DNA of 64,000 nt from Rhodeus uyekii (taxonomy: Eukaryota; Chordata; Actinopteri; Cypriniformes; Acheilognathidae). The notes beneath the pieces were generated by a model, which worked only from the letters and a program-made list of their open reading frames with translations, had not been told where the DNA came from and did no database searches. Position 1 is the first letter of the stretch. Every line of letters begins with the position of its first letter. Both the position numbers and the translations under genes were made by a program. This document shows, in pieces, positions 34,506 through 46,455 of the stretch. The stretch is taken from NCBI GenBank assembly GCA_037043235.1, contig JAWRVZ010000574.1, forward strand, positions 1 through 64,000, read 5' to 3'.

Positions 34506-34987
34506 TGCTCTTCAACTCAAGTTGTGTTTTGAACAGCCATCTGGGGATCCTGGTAAATTCCTTATGTCAATCGTGTTTGGAGCAAAGACGTGTGTTTGGC
34601 TCTTTGGGCAGCAGGAAAGAGATAAGTCTCCAGTGTTACTGCAGGAGATACTTGATATTTGATGGAGATCTTGGCATGTCAGGCCAGTAAGTTCTTGCGT
34701 TTTTCCCAGAGTCAGGTCGAAACAAAGAGAATACGATTTCCTCTGTATTGCCATCTATCAACGACTGGTAAATTACTTATGTCAATCGTGTTTGGAGCAA
34801 AGACGTGTGTTTGGCTCTTTGGACAGCAGGAAAGAGATAAGTCTCCAGTGTGACTCTAGGAGATACTTGATGTTTGATGGAGAATATGATTTCCTAGGTT
34901 TTGCCATCTGTCAAAGACTTTCAAATATTTGTAATGACTCTTAAGGAGTTTTCCAACAGGCATGAGAAACAAAAAAACAAAATGTAC

Positions 34988-35059
34988 GCATTGGTGGTAT
35001 AGTGGTGAGCATAGCTGCCTTCCAAGCAGTTGACCTGGGTTCGATTCCCAGCCAATGCA
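34988..35059 (+). tRNA. tRNA-Gly-TCC: tRNA-Gly(TCC), consensus copy
   Basis: Consensus tRNA, second of the three 1172-bp units (30619, 34988, 38252). T4 at 35081-35084. Confidence 0.97.
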
Positions 35060-36159
35060 TGCTCTTCAGCTCAAGTTGTGTTTTGAACAGCCATCTGGGG
35101 ATCCTGGTAAATTCCTTATGTCAATCGTGTTTGGAGCAAAGGCGTTTGTTTGGTTCTTTGGGCAGCAGAAAAGAGATAAGTCTCCAGTGTTACTGCAGGA
35201 GATACTTGATATTTGATGGAGATCTTGGCATGTCAGGCCAGTAAGTTCTTGCGTTTTTCCCAGAGTCAGGTCGAAACAAAGAGAATACGATTTCCTCTGT
35301 ATTGCCATCTATCAACGACTGGTAAATTCCTTATGTCAATCGTGTTTGGAGCAAAGACGTGTGTTTGGCTCTTTGGACAGCAGGAAAGAGATAAGTCTCC
35401 AGTGTTACTGCAGGAGATACTTGATATTTGATGGAGATCTTGGCATGTCAGGCCAGTAAGTTCTTGCGTTTTTCCCAGAGTCCTCTGTATTGCCATCTAT
35501 CAACGACTGGTAAATTACTTATGTCAATCGTGTTTGGAGCAAAGACGTGTGTTTGGCTCTTTGGACAGCAGGAAAGAGATAAGTCTCCAGTGTGACTGGA
35601 GGAGATACTTGATGTTTGATGGAGATCTTGGCATGTCAGGCCAGTAAGTTCTTGCGTTTTTCCCAGGGTCAGGTCGAAACAAAGAGAATACGATTTCCTA
35701 GGTTTTGCCATCTATCAACGACTGGTAAATTACTTATGTCAATCGTGTTTGGAGCAAAGACGTGTGTTTGGCTCTTTGGACAGCAGGAAAGAGATAAGTC
35801 TCCAGTGTGACTGGAGGAGATACTTGATTTTTGATGGAGATCTTGTCATGTCAGGCCAGTAAGTTCTTGCGTTTTTCCCAGAGTCAGGTCGAAACAAAGA
35901 GAATACGATTTCCTCTGTATTGCCATCTATCAACGACTGGTAAATTCCTTATGTCAATCGTGTTTGGAGCAAAGACGTGTGTTTGGCTCTTTGGACAGCA
36001 GGAAAGAGATAAGTCTCCAGTGTGACTGGAGGAGATACTTGATGTTTGATGGAAAATATGATTTCCTAGGTTTTGCCATCTGTCACAGACTTTCAAATAT
36101 TTGTAATGACTCTTAAGGAGCTTTCCAACAGGCATGAGAAACAAAAAAACAAAACGTAC

Positions 36160-36231
36160 GCATTGGTGGTATAGTGGTGAGCATAGCTGCCTTCCAAGCA
36201 GTTGACCTGGGTTCGATTCCCAGCCAATGCA
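36160..36231 (+). tRNA. tRNA-Gly-TCC: tRNA-Gly(TCC), consensus copy
   Basis: Consensus tRNA with the CACAGAC leader of 31791. The next monomer has GTGTTTAGCTC near 36535, as do those near 37090 and 39800. T4 at 36253-36256. Confidence 0.97.
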
Positions 36232-36713
36232 TGCTCTTCAACTCAAGTTGTGTTTTGAACAGCCATCTGGGGATCCTGGTAAATTCCTTATGTCAATCGT
36301 GTTTGGAGCAAAGACGTGTGTTTGGCTCTTTGGGCAGCAGGAAAGAGATAAGTCTCCAGTGTTACTGCAGGAGATACTTGATGTTTGATGGAGATCTTGG
36401 CATGTCAGGCCAGTAAGTTCTTGCGTTTTTCCCAGAGTCAGGTCGAAACAAAGAGAATACGATTTCCTCTGTATTGCCATCTATCAACGACTGGTAAATT
36501 ACTTATGTCAATCGTGTTTGGAGCAAAGACGTGTGTTTAGCTCTTTGGACAGCAGGAAAGAGATAAGTCTCCAGTGTGACTCTAGGAGATACTTGATGTT
36601 TGATGGAGAATATGATTTCCTAGGTTTTGCCATCTGTCAAAGACTTTCAAATATTTGTAATGACTCTTAAGGAGTTTTCCAACAGGCATGAGAAACAAAA
36701 AAACAAAACGTAT

Positions 36714-36785
36714 GCATTGGTGGTATAGTGGTGAGCATAGCTGCCTTCCAAGCAGTTGACCTGGGTTCGATTCCCAGCCAATGCA
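36714..36785 (+). tRNA. tRNA-Gly-TCC: tRNA-Gly(TCC), consensus copy
   Basis: Consensus tRNA. The base before it is T (GTATGCATTGG), a CpG loss at the -1/+1 junction. The flank has GGTTCTATGGGC, shared with units 40532 and 42689. T4 at 36807-36810. Confidence 0.97.
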
Positions 36786-37267
36786 TGCTCTTCAGCTCAA
36801 GTTGTGTTTTGAACAGCCATCTGGGGATCCTGGTAAATTCCTTATGTCAATCGTGTTTGGAGCAAAGGCGTTTGTTTGGTTCTATGGGCAGCAGAAAAGA
36901 GATAAGTCTCCAGTGTTACTGCAGGAGATACTTGATATTTGATGGAGATCTTGGCATGTCAGGCCAGTAAGTTCTTGCGTTTTTCCCAGAGTCAGGTCGA
37001 AACAAAGAGAATACGATTTCCTCTGTATTGCCATCTATCAACGACTGGTAAATTACTTATGTCAATCGTGTTTGGAGCAAAGACGTGTGTTTAGCTCTTT
37101 GGACAGCAGGAAAGAGATAAGTCTCCAGTGTGACTCTAGGAGATACTTGATGTTTGATGGAGAATATGATTTCCTAGGTTTTGCCATCTGTCAAAGACTT
37201 TCAAATATTTGTAATGACTCTTAAGGAGTTTTCCAACAGGCATGAGAAACAAAAAAACAAAACGTAT

Positions 37268-37339
37268 GCATTGGTGGTATAGTGGTGAGCATAGCTGCCT
37301 TCCAAGCAGTTGACCTGAGTTCGATTCCCAGCCAATGCA
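37268..37339 (+). tRNA. tRNA-Gly-TCC: tRNA-Gly(TCC) with G52A
   Basis: T-arm CTGAG: G52 is A opposite C62, and the B box starts AG. The -1 base is T, and the trailer reads CAGTTCAAG. T4 at 37361-37364. Next at +984 (n=3). Same lesion at 58802. Confidence 0.88.
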
Positions 37340-38251
37340 TGCTCTTCAGTTCAAGTTGTGTTTTGAACAGCCATCTGGGGATCCTGGTAAATTCCTTATG
37401 TCAATCGTGTTTGGAGCAAAGGCGTTTGTTTGGTTCTTTGGGCAGCAGAAAAGAGATAAGTCTCCAGTGTTACTGCAGGAGATACTTGATATTTGATGGA
37501 GATCTTGGCATGTCAGGCCAGTAAGTTCTTGCGTTTTTCCCAGAGTCAGGTCGAAACAAAGAGAATACGATTTCCTCTGTATTGCCATCTATCAACGACT
37601 GGTAAATTACTTATGTCAATCGTGTTTGGAGCAAAGACGTGTGTTTGGCTCTTTGGACAGCAGGAAAGAGATAAGACTCCAGTGTGACTGGAGGAGATAC
37701 TTGATTTTTGATGGAGATCTTGTCATGTCAGGCCAGTAAGTTCTTGCGTTTTTCCCAGAGTCAGGTCGAAACAAAGAGAATACGATTTCCTCTGTATTGC
37801 CATCTATCAACGACTGGTAAATTCCTTATGTCAATCGTGTTTGGAGCAAAGACGTGTGTTTGGCTCTTTGGACAGCAGGAAAGAGATAAGTCTCCAGTGT
37901 GACTGGAGGAGATACTTGATGTTTGATGGAGATCTTGTCATGTCAGGCCAGTAAGTTCTTGCGTTTTTCCCAGAGTCAGGTCGAAACAAAGAGAATACGA
38001 TTTCCTCTGTATTGCCATCTATCAACGACTGGTAAATTCCTTATGTCAATCGTGTTTGGAGCAAAGACGTGTGTTTGGCTCTTTGGACAGCAGGAAAGAG
38101 ATAAGTCTCCAGTGTGACTGGAGGAGATACTTGATGTTTGATGGAGAATATGATTTCCTAGGTTTTGCCATCTGTCAAAGACTTTCAAATATTTGTAATG
38201 ACTCTTAAGGATTTTTCCAACAGGCATGAGAAACAAAAACACAAAATGTAC

Positions 38252-38323
38252 GCATTGGTGGTATAGTGGTGAGCATAGCTGCCTTCCAAGCAGTTGACCT
38301 GGGTTCGATTCCCAGCCAATGCA
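38252..38323 (+). tRNA. tRNA-Gly-TCC: tRNA-Gly(TCC), consensus copy
   Basis: Consensus tRNA, third of the 1172-bp units. Leader AAGGATTTTTCC, and AAAAACACAAAATG with an inverted A/C order. T4 at 38345-38348. Confidence 0.97.
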
Positions 38324-39423
38324 TGCTCTTCAGCTCAAGTTGTGTTTTGAACAGCCATCTGGGGATCCTGGTAAATTCCTTATGTCAATCGTGTTTGGAG
38401 CAAAGGCGTTTGTTTGGTTCTTTGGGCAGCAGAAAAGAGATAAGTCTCCAGTGTTACTGCAGGAGATACTTGATATTTGATGGAGATCTTGGCATGTCAG
38501 GCCAGTAAGTTCTTGCGTTTTTCCCAGAGTCAGGTCGAAACAAAGAGAATACGATTTCCTCTGTATTGCCATCTATCAACGACTGGTAAATTCCTTATGT
38601 CAATCGTGTTTGGAGCAAAGACGTGTGTTTGGCTCTTTGGACAGCAGGAAAGAGATAAGTCTCCAGTGTTACTGCAGGAGATACTTGATATTTGATGGAG
38701 ATCTTGGCATGTCAGGCCAGTAAGTTCTTGCGTTTTTCCCAGAGTCCTCTGTATTGCCATCTATCAACGACTGGTAAATTACTTATGTCAATCGTGTTTG
38801 GAGCAAAGACGTGTGTTTGGCTCTTTGGACAGCAGGAAAGAGATAAGTCTCCAGTGTGACTGGAGGAGATACTTGATGTTTGATGGAGATCTTGGCATGT
38901 CAGGCCAGTAAGTTCTTGCGTTTTTCCCAGGGTCAGGTCGAAACAAAGAGAATACGATTTCCTAGGTTTTGCCATCTATCAACGACTGGTAAATTACTTA
39001 TGTCAATCGTGTTTGGAGCAAAGACGTGTGTTTGGCTCTTTGGACAGCAGGAAAGAGATAAGTCTCCAGTGTGACTGGAGGAGATACTTGATTTTTGATG
39101 GAGATCTTGTCATGTCAGGCCAGTAAGTTCTTGCGTTTTTCCCAGAGTCAGGTCGAAACAAAGAGAATACGATTTCCTCTGTATTGCCATCTATCAACGA
39201 CTGGTAAATTCCTTATGTCAATCGTGTTTGGAGCAAAGACGTGTGTTTGGCTCTTTGGACAGCAGGAAAGAGATAAGTCTCCAGTGTGACTGGAGGAGAT
39301 ACTTGATGTTTGATGGAAAATATGATTTCCTAGGTTTTGCCATCTGTCACAGACTTTCAAATATTTGTAATGACTCTTAAGGAGCTTTCCAACAGGCATG
39401 AGAAACAAAAAAACAAAACGTAC

Positions 39424-39495
39424 GCATTGGTGGTATAGTGGTGAGCATAGCTGCCTTCCAAGCAGTTGACCTGGGTTCGATTCCCAGCCAATGCA
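39424..39495 (+). tRNA. tRNA-Gly-TCC: tRNA-Gly(TCC), consensus copy
   Basis: Consensus tRNA with the CACAGAC leader; 3264 bp after 36160. T4 at 39517-39520. Next at +554. Confidence 0.97.
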
Positions 39496-39977
39496 TGCTC
39501 TTCAACTCAAGTTGTGTTTTGAACAGCCATCTGGGGATCCTGGTAAATTCCTTATGTCAATCGTGTTTGGAGCAAAGACGTGTGTTTGGCTCTTTGGGCA
39601 GCAGGAAAGAGATAAGTCTCCAGTGTTACTGCAGGAGATACTTGATGTTTGATGGAGATCTTGGCATGTCAGGCCAGTAAGTTCTTGCGTTTTTCCCAGA
39701 GTCAGGTCGAAACAAAGAGAATACGATTTCCTCTGTATTGCCATCTATCAACGACTGGTAAATTACTTATGTCAATCGTGTTTGGAGCAAAGACGTGTGT
39801 TTAGCTCTTTGGACAGCAGGAAAGAGATAAGTCTCCAGTGTGACTCTAGGAGATACTTGATGTTTGATGGAGAATATGATTTCCTAGGTTTTGCCATCTG
39901 TCAAAGACTTTCAAATATTTGTAATGACTCTTAAGGAGTTTTCCAACAGGCATGAGAAACAAAAAAACAAAATGTAC

Positions 39978-40049
39978 GCATTGGTGGTATAGTGGTGAGC
40001 ATAGCTGCCTTCCAATCAGTTGACCTGGGTTCGATTCCCAGCCAATGCA
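39978..40049 (+). tRNA. tRNA-Gly-TCC: tRNA-Gly(TCC) with G39T
   Basis: Same C31-T39 lesion as 30065 with a CTTCAACTC trailer, but a shorter A-rich leader. T4 at 40071-40074. Next at +554. Confidence 0.9.
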
Positions 40050-40531
40050 TGCTCTTCAACTCAAGTTGTGTTTTGAACAGCCATCTGGGGATCCTGGTAA
40101 ATTCCTTATGTCAATCGTGTTTGGAGCAAAGACGTGTGTTTGGCTCTTTGGGCAGCAGGAAAGAGATAAGTCTCCAGTGTTACTGCAGGAGATACTTGAT
40201 ATTTGATGGAGATCTTGGCATGTCAGGCCAGTAAGTTCTTGCGTTTTTCCCAGAGTCAGGTCGAAACAAAGAGAATACGATTTCCTCTGTATTGCCATCT
40301 ATCAACGACTGGTAAATTACTTATGTCAATCGTGTTTGGAGCAAAGACGTGTGTTTGGCTCTTTGGACAGCAGGAAAGAGATAAGTCTCCAGTGTGACTC
40401 TAGGAGATACTTGATGTTTGATGGAGAATATGATTTCCTAGGTTTTGCCATCTGTCAAAGACTTTCAAATATTTGTAATGACTCTTAAGGAGTTTTCCAA
40501 CAGGCATGAGAAACAAAAAAACAAAACGTAT

Positions 40532-40603
40532 GCATTGGTGGTATAGTGGTGAGCATAGCTGCCTTCCAAGCAGTTGACCTGGGTTCGATTCCCAGCCAAT
40601 GCA
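40532..40603 (+). tRNA. tRNA-Gly-TCC: tRNA-Gly(TCC), consensus copy
   Basis: Consensus tRNA with T at -1 (GTATGCATTGG). Its downstream flank opens the first 2157-bp block. T4 at 40625-40628. Next at +1173. Confidence 0.97.
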
Positions 40604-40609
40604 TGCTCT

Positions 40610-42690
40610 TCAGCTCAAGTTGTGTTTTGAACAGCCATCTGGGGATCCTGGTAAATTCCTTATGTCAATCGTGTTTGGAGCAAAGGCGTTTGTTTGGTTC
40701 TATGGGCAGCAGAAAAGAGATAAGTCTCCAGTGTTACTGCAGGAGATACTTGATATTTGATGGAGATCTTGGCATGTCAGGCCAGTAAGTTCTTGCGTTT
40801 TTCCCAGAGTCAGGTCGAAACAAAGAGAATACGATTTCCTCTGTATTGCCATCTATCAACGACTGGTAAATTCCTTATGTCAATCGTGTTTGGAGCAAAG
40901 ACGTGTGTTTGGCTCTTTGGACAGCAGGAAAGAGATAAGTCTCCAGTGTTACTGCAGGAGATACTTGATATTTGATGGAGATCTTGGCATGTCAGGCCAG
41001 TAAGTTCTTGCGTTTTTCCCAGAGTCAGGTCGAAACAAAGAGAATACGATTTCCTCTGTATTGCCATCTATCAACAACTGGTAAATTCCTTATGTCAATC
41101 GTGTTTGGAGCAAAGACGTGTGTTTGGCTCTTTGGAAAGCAGGAAAGAGATAAGTCTCCAGTGTTACTGCAGGAGATACTTGATATTTGATTTACATCTT
41201 GGCATGTCAGGCCAGTAAGTTCTTGCGTTTTTCCCAGAGTCCTCTGTATTGCCATCTATCAACGACTGGTAAATTACTTATGTCAATCGTGTTTGGAGCA
41301 AAGGCGTTTGTTTGGTTCTTTGGGCAGCAGAAAAGAGATAAGTCTCCAGTGTTACTGCAGGAGATACTTGATATTTGATGGAGATCTTGGCATGTCAGGC
41401 CAGTAAGTTCTTGCGTTTTTCCCAGAGTCAGGTCGAAACAAAGAGAATACGATTTCCTCTGTATTGCCATCTATCAACGACTGGTAAATTACTTATGTCA
41501 ATCGTGTTTGGAGCAAAGACGTGTGTTTGGCTCTTTGGACAGCAGGAAAGAGATAAGTCTCCAGTGTGACTCTAGGAGATACTTGATGTTTGATGGAGAA
41601 TATGATTTCCTAGGTTTTGCCATCTGTCAAAGACTTTCAAATATTTGTAATGACTCTTAAGGAGTTTTTCCAACAGGCATGAGAAACAAAAAAACAAAAT
41701 GTACGCATTGGTGGTATAGTGGTGAGCATAGCTGCCTTCCAAGCAGTTGACCTGGGTTCGATTCCCAGCCAATGCATGCTCTTCAGCTCAAGTTGTGTTT
41801 TGAACAGCCATCTGGGGATCCTGGTAAATTCCTTATGTCAATCGTGTTTGGAGCAAAGGCGTTTGTTTGGTTCTTTGGGCAGCAGAAAAGAGATAAGTCT
41901 CCAGTGTTACTGCAGGAGATACTTGATATTTGATGGAGATCTTGGCATGTCAGGCCAGTAAGTTCTTGCGTTTTTCCCAGAGTCAGGTCGAAACAAAGAG
42001 AATACGATTTCCTCTGTATTGCCATCTATCAACGACTGGTAAATTACTTATGTCAATCGTGTTTGGAGCAAAGACGTGTGTTTGGCTCTTTGGACAGCAG
42101 GAAAGAGATAAGTCTCCAGTGTGACTGGAGGAGATACTTGATGTTTGATGGAGATCTTGGCATGTCAGGCCAGTAAGTTCTTGCGTTTTTCCCAGAGTCA
42201 GGTCGAAACAAAGAGAATACGATTTCCTCTGTATTGCCATCTATCAACGACTGGTAAATTCCTTATGTCAATCGTGTTTGGAGCAAAGACGTGTGTTTGG
42301 CTCTTTGGACAGCAGGAAAGAGATAAGTCTCCAGTGTGACTGGAGGAGATACTTGATGTTTGATGGAGATCTTGGCATGTCAGGCCAGTAAGTTCTTGCG
42401 TTTTTCCCAGAGTCAGGTCGAAACAAAGAGAATACGATTTCCTCTGTATTGCCATCTATCAACGACTGGTAAATTACTTATGTCAATCGTGTTTGGAGCA
42501 AAGACGTGTGTTTGGCTCTTTGGACAGCAGGAAAGAGATAAGTCTCCAGTGTGACTCTAGGAGATACTTGATGTTTGATGGAGAATATGATTTCCTAGGT
42601 TTTGCCATCTGTCAAAGACTTTCAAATATTTGTAATGACTCTTAAGGAGTTTTCCAACAGGCATGAGAAACAAAACAACAAAACATACGC
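40610..42690 (+). repeat. 2157-bp higher-order block, copy 1
   Basis: Marked by GGTTCTATGGGC (about 40699), CAACAACTGG, TTGGAAAGCAGG and GATTTACATCTTGG (about 41190). Followed by consensus tRNA 41705. Confidence 0.85.
41705..41776 (+). tRNA. tRNA-Gly-TCC: tRNA-Gly(TCC), consensus copy
   Basis: Consensus tRNA with GGAGTTTTTCC leader; partner of 43862. T4 at 41798-41801. Next at +984. Confidence 0.97.
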
Positions 42691-42760
42691 ATTGGTGGTA
42701 TAGTGGTGAGCATAGCTGCCTTCCAAGCAGTTGACCTGGTTTCGATTCCCAGCCAATGCA
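42689..42760 (+). tRNA. tRNA-Gly-TCC: tRNA-Gly(TCC), G53T family, recombinant flank
   Basis: T-stem 53:61 pair lost and leader as in the G53T family, but the downstream flank has GGTTCTATGGGC and matches that of consensus copy 40532. The 2157-bp duplication therefore joins within or just after this tRNA. T4 at 42782-42785. Confidence 0.88.
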
Positions 42761-42766
42761 TGCTCT

Positions 42767-44850
42767 TCAGCTCAAGTTGTGTTTTGAACAGCCATCTGGG
42801 GATCCTGGTAAATTCCTTATGTCAATCGTGTTTGGAGCAAAGGCGTTTGTTTGGTTCTATGGGCAGCAGAAAAGAGATAAGTCTCCAGTGTTACTGCAGG
42901 AGATACTTGATATTTGATGGAGATCTTGGCATGTCAGGCCAGTAAGTTCTTGCGTTTTTCCCAGAGTCAGGTCGAAACAAAGAGAATACGATTTCCTCTG
43001 TATTGCCATCTATCAACGACTGGTAAATTCCTTATGTCAATCGTGTTTGGAGCAAAGACGTGTGTTTGGCTCTTTGGACAGCAGGAAAGAGATAAGTCTC
43101 CAGTGTTACTGCAGGAGATACTTGATATTTGATGGAGATCTTGGCATGTCAGGCCAGTAAGTTCTTGCGTTTTTCCCAGAGTCAGGTCGAAACAAAGAGA
43201 ATACGATTTCCTCTGTATTGCCATCTATCAACAACTGGTAAATTCCTTATGTCAATCGTGTTTGGAGCAAAGACGTGTGTTTGGCTCTTTGGAAAGCAGG
43301 AAAGAGATAAGTCTCCAGTGTTACTGCAGGAGATACTTGATATTTGATTTACATCTTGGCATGTCAGGCCAGTAAGTTCTTGCGTTTTTCCCAGAGTCCT
43401 CTGTATTGCCATCTATCAACGACTGGTAAATTACTTATGTCAATCGTGTTTGGAGCAAAGGCGTTTGTTTGGTTCTTTGGGCAGCAGAAAAGAGATAAGT
43501 CTCCAGTGTTACTGCAGGAGATACTTGATATTTGATGGAGATCTTGGCATGTCAGGCCAGTAAGTTCTTGCGTTTTTCCCAGAGTCAGGTCGAAACAAAG
43601 AGAATACGATTTCCTCTGTATTGCCATCTATCAACGACTGGTAAATTACTTATGTCAATCGTGTTTGGAGCAAAGACGTGTGTTTGGCTCTTTGGACAGC
43701 AGGAAAGAGATAAGTCTCCAGTGTGACTCTAGGAGATACTTGATGTTTGATGGAGAATATGATTTCCTAGGTTTTGCCATCTGTCAAAGACTTTCAAATA
43801 TTTGTAATGACTCTTAAGGAGTTTTTCCAACAGGCATGAGAAACAAAAAAACAAAATGTACGCATTGGTGGTATAGTGGTGAGCATAGCTGCCTTCCAAG
43901 CAGTTGACCTGGGTTCGATTCCCAGCCAATGCATGCTCTTCAGCTCAAGTTGTGTTTTGAACAGCCATCTGGGGATCCTGGTAAATTCCTTATGTCAATC
44001 GTGTTTGGAGCAAAGGCGTTTGTTTGGTTCTTTGGGCAGCAGAAAAGAGATAAGTCTCCAGTGTTACTGCAGGAGATACTTGATATTTGATGGAGATCTT
44101 GGCATGTCAGGCCAGTAAGTTCTTGCGTTTTTCCCAGAGTCAGGTCGAAACAAAGAGAATACGATTTCCTCTGTATTGCCATCTATCAACGACTGGTAAA
44201 TTACTTATGTCAATCGTGTTTGGAGCAAAGACGTGTGTTTGGCTCTTTGGACAGCAGGAAAGAGATAAGTCTCCAGTGTGACTGGAGGAGATACTTGATG
44301 TTTGATGGAGATCTTGGCATGTCAGGCCAGTAAGTTCTTGCGTTTTTCCCAGAGTCAGGTCGAAACAAAGAGAATACGATTTCCTCTGTATTGCCATCTA
44401 TCAACGACTGGTAAATTCCTTATGTCAATCGTGTTTGGAGCAAAGACGTGTGTTTGGCTCTTTGGACAGCAGGAAAGAGATAAGTCTCCAGTGTGACTGG
44501 AGGAGATACTTGATTTTTGATGGAGATCTTGTCATGTCAGGCCAGTAAGTTCTTGCGTTTTTCCCAGAGTCAGGTCGAAACAAAGAGAATACGATTTCCT
44601 CAGTATTGCCATCTATCAACGACTGGTAAATTACTTATGTCAATCGTGTTTGGAGCAAAGACGTGTGTTTGGCTCTTTGGACAGCAGGAAAGAGATAAGT
44701 CTCCAGTGTGACTGGAGGAGATACTTGATGTTTGATGGAGATCTTGGCATGTCAGGCCAGTAAGTTCTTGCGTTTTTCCCAGAGTCAGGTCGAAACAAAG
44801 AGAATACGATTTCCTCTGTATTGCCATCTATCAACGACTGGTAAATTACT
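42767..44850 (+). repeat. 2157-bp higher-order block, copy 2
   Basis: All four private markers of copy 1 recur at +2157 (GATTTACATCTTGG near 43347), with tRNA 43862. The two blocks diverge after about 44.4 kb, where the second has a CTTGTCATG monomer. Confidence 0.85.
43862..43933 (+). tRNA. tRNA-Gly-TCC: tRNA-Gly(TCC), consensus copy
   Basis: Consensus tRNA, exact counterpart of 41705 at +2157. T4 at 43955-43958. Next at +1199. Confidence 0.97.
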
Positions 44851-45060
44851 TATGTCAATCGTGTTTGGAGCAAAGACGTGTGTTTGGCTCTTTGGACAGC
44901 AGGAAAGAGATAAGTCTCCAGTGTGACTCTAGGAGATACTTGATGTTTGATGGAGAATATGATTTCCTAGGTTTTGCCATCTGTCAAAGACTTTCAAATA
45001 TTTGTAATGACTCTTAAGGAGTTTTCCAACAGGCATGAGAAACAAAACAACAAAACATAC

Positions 45061-45132
45061 GCATTGGTGGTATAGTGGTGAGCATAGCTGCCTTCCAAGC
45101 AGTTGACCTGGTTTCGATTCCCAGCCAATGCA
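45061..45132 (+). tRNA. tRNA-Gly-TCC: tRNA-Gly(TCC), G53T family
   Basis: T-stem 53:61 pair lost. T4 at 45154-45157. Next at +769, another G53T copy, repeating the arrangement at 28741/29510. Confidence 0.88.
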
Positions 45133-45829
45133 TGCTCTTCAGCTCAAGTTGTGTTTTGAACAGCCATCTGGGGATCCTGGTAAATTCCTTATGTCAATCG
45201 TGTTTGGAGCAAAGGCGTTTGTTTGGTTCTTTGGGCAGCAGAAAAGAGATAAGTCTCCAGTGTTACTGCAGGAGATACTTGATATTTGATGGAGATCTTG
45301 GCATGTCAGGCCAGTAAGTTCTTGCGTTTTTCCCAGAGTCAGGTCGAAACAAAGAGAATACGATTTCCTCTGTATTGCCATCTATCAACGACTGGTAAAT
45401 TACTTATGTCAATCGTGTTTGGAGCAAAGACGTGTGTTTGGCTCTTTGGACAGCAGGAAAGAGATAAGTCTCCAGTGTGACTGGAGGAGATACTTGATGT
45501 TTGATGGAGATCTTGGCATGTCAGGCCAGTAAGTTCTTGCGTTTTTCCCAGAGTCAGGTCGAAACAAAGAGAATACGATTTCCTCTGTATTGCCATCTAT
45601 CAACGACTGGTAAATTACTTATGTCAATCGTGTTTGGAGCAAAGACGTGTGTTTGGCTCTTTGGACAGCAGGAAAGAGATAAGTCTCCAGTGTGACTCTA
45701 GGAGATACTTGATGTTTGATGGAGAATATGATTTCCTAGGTTTTGCCATCTGTCAAAGACTTTCAAATATTTGTAATGACTCTTAAGGAGTTTTCCAACA
45801 GGCATGAGAAACAAAACAACAAAACATAC

Positions 45830-45901
45830 GCATTGGTGGTATAGTGGTGAGCATAGCTGCCTTCCAAGCAGTTGACCTGGTTTCGATTCCCAGCCAATGC
45901 A
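45830..45901 (+). tRNA. tRNA-Gly-TCC: tRNA-Gly(TCC), G53T family
   Basis: Last G53T copy in the window. Its flank has GCAGGATATAC near 46040. T4 at 45923-45926. Next at +554. Confidence 0.88.
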
Positions 45902-46383
45902 TGCTCTTCAGCTCAAGTTGTGTTTTGAACAGCCATCTGGGGATCCTGGTAAATTCCTTATGTCAATCGTGTTTGGAGCAAAGGCGTTTGTTTGGTTCTT
46001 TGGGCAGCAGAAAAGAGATAAGTCTCCAGTGTTACTGCAGGATATACTTGATATTTGATGGAGATCTTGGCATGTCAGGCCAGTAAGTTCTTGCGTTTTT
46101 CCCAGAGTCAGGTCGAAACAAAGAGAATACGATTTCCTCTGTATTGCCATCTATCAACGACTGGTAAATTACTTATGTCAATCGTGTTTGGAGCAAAGAC
46201 GTGTGTTTGGCTCTTTGGACAGCAGGAAAGAGATAAGTCTCCAGTGTGACTCTAGGAGATACTTGATGTTTGATGGAGAATATGATTTCCTAGGTTTTGC
46301 CATCTGTCAAAGACTTTCAAATATTTGTAATGACTCTTAAGGAGTTTTCCAACAGGCATGAGAAACAAAAAAACAAAATGTAC

Positions 46384-46455
46384 GCATTGGTGGTATAGTG
46401 GTGAGCATAGCTGCCTTCCAAGCAGTTGACCTGGGTTCGATTCCCAGCCAATGCA
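46384..46455 (+). tRNA. tRNA-Gly-TCC: tRNA-Gly(TCC), consensus copy
   Basis: Consensus tRNA; the following monomers carry GGAGAAAAGACG and GTGTTTTTGG near 46960. T4 at 46477-46480. Next at +769. Confidence 0.97.

Larger units (their letters stand above)
30482..39950 (+). repeat. Region of three 1172-bp and two ~1320-bp repeated blocks
   Basis: The order tRNA, four monomers (one of 188 bp, one CCTAGG hybrid, one CTTGTCATG), then a tRNA with CACAGAC leader occurs at 30619, 34988 and 38252. Between the first two lies a 1320-1323-bp duplication carrying the G39C tRNAs and AAGACTCC monomers. Gaps between tRNAs hold only monomers. Confidence 0.85.
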
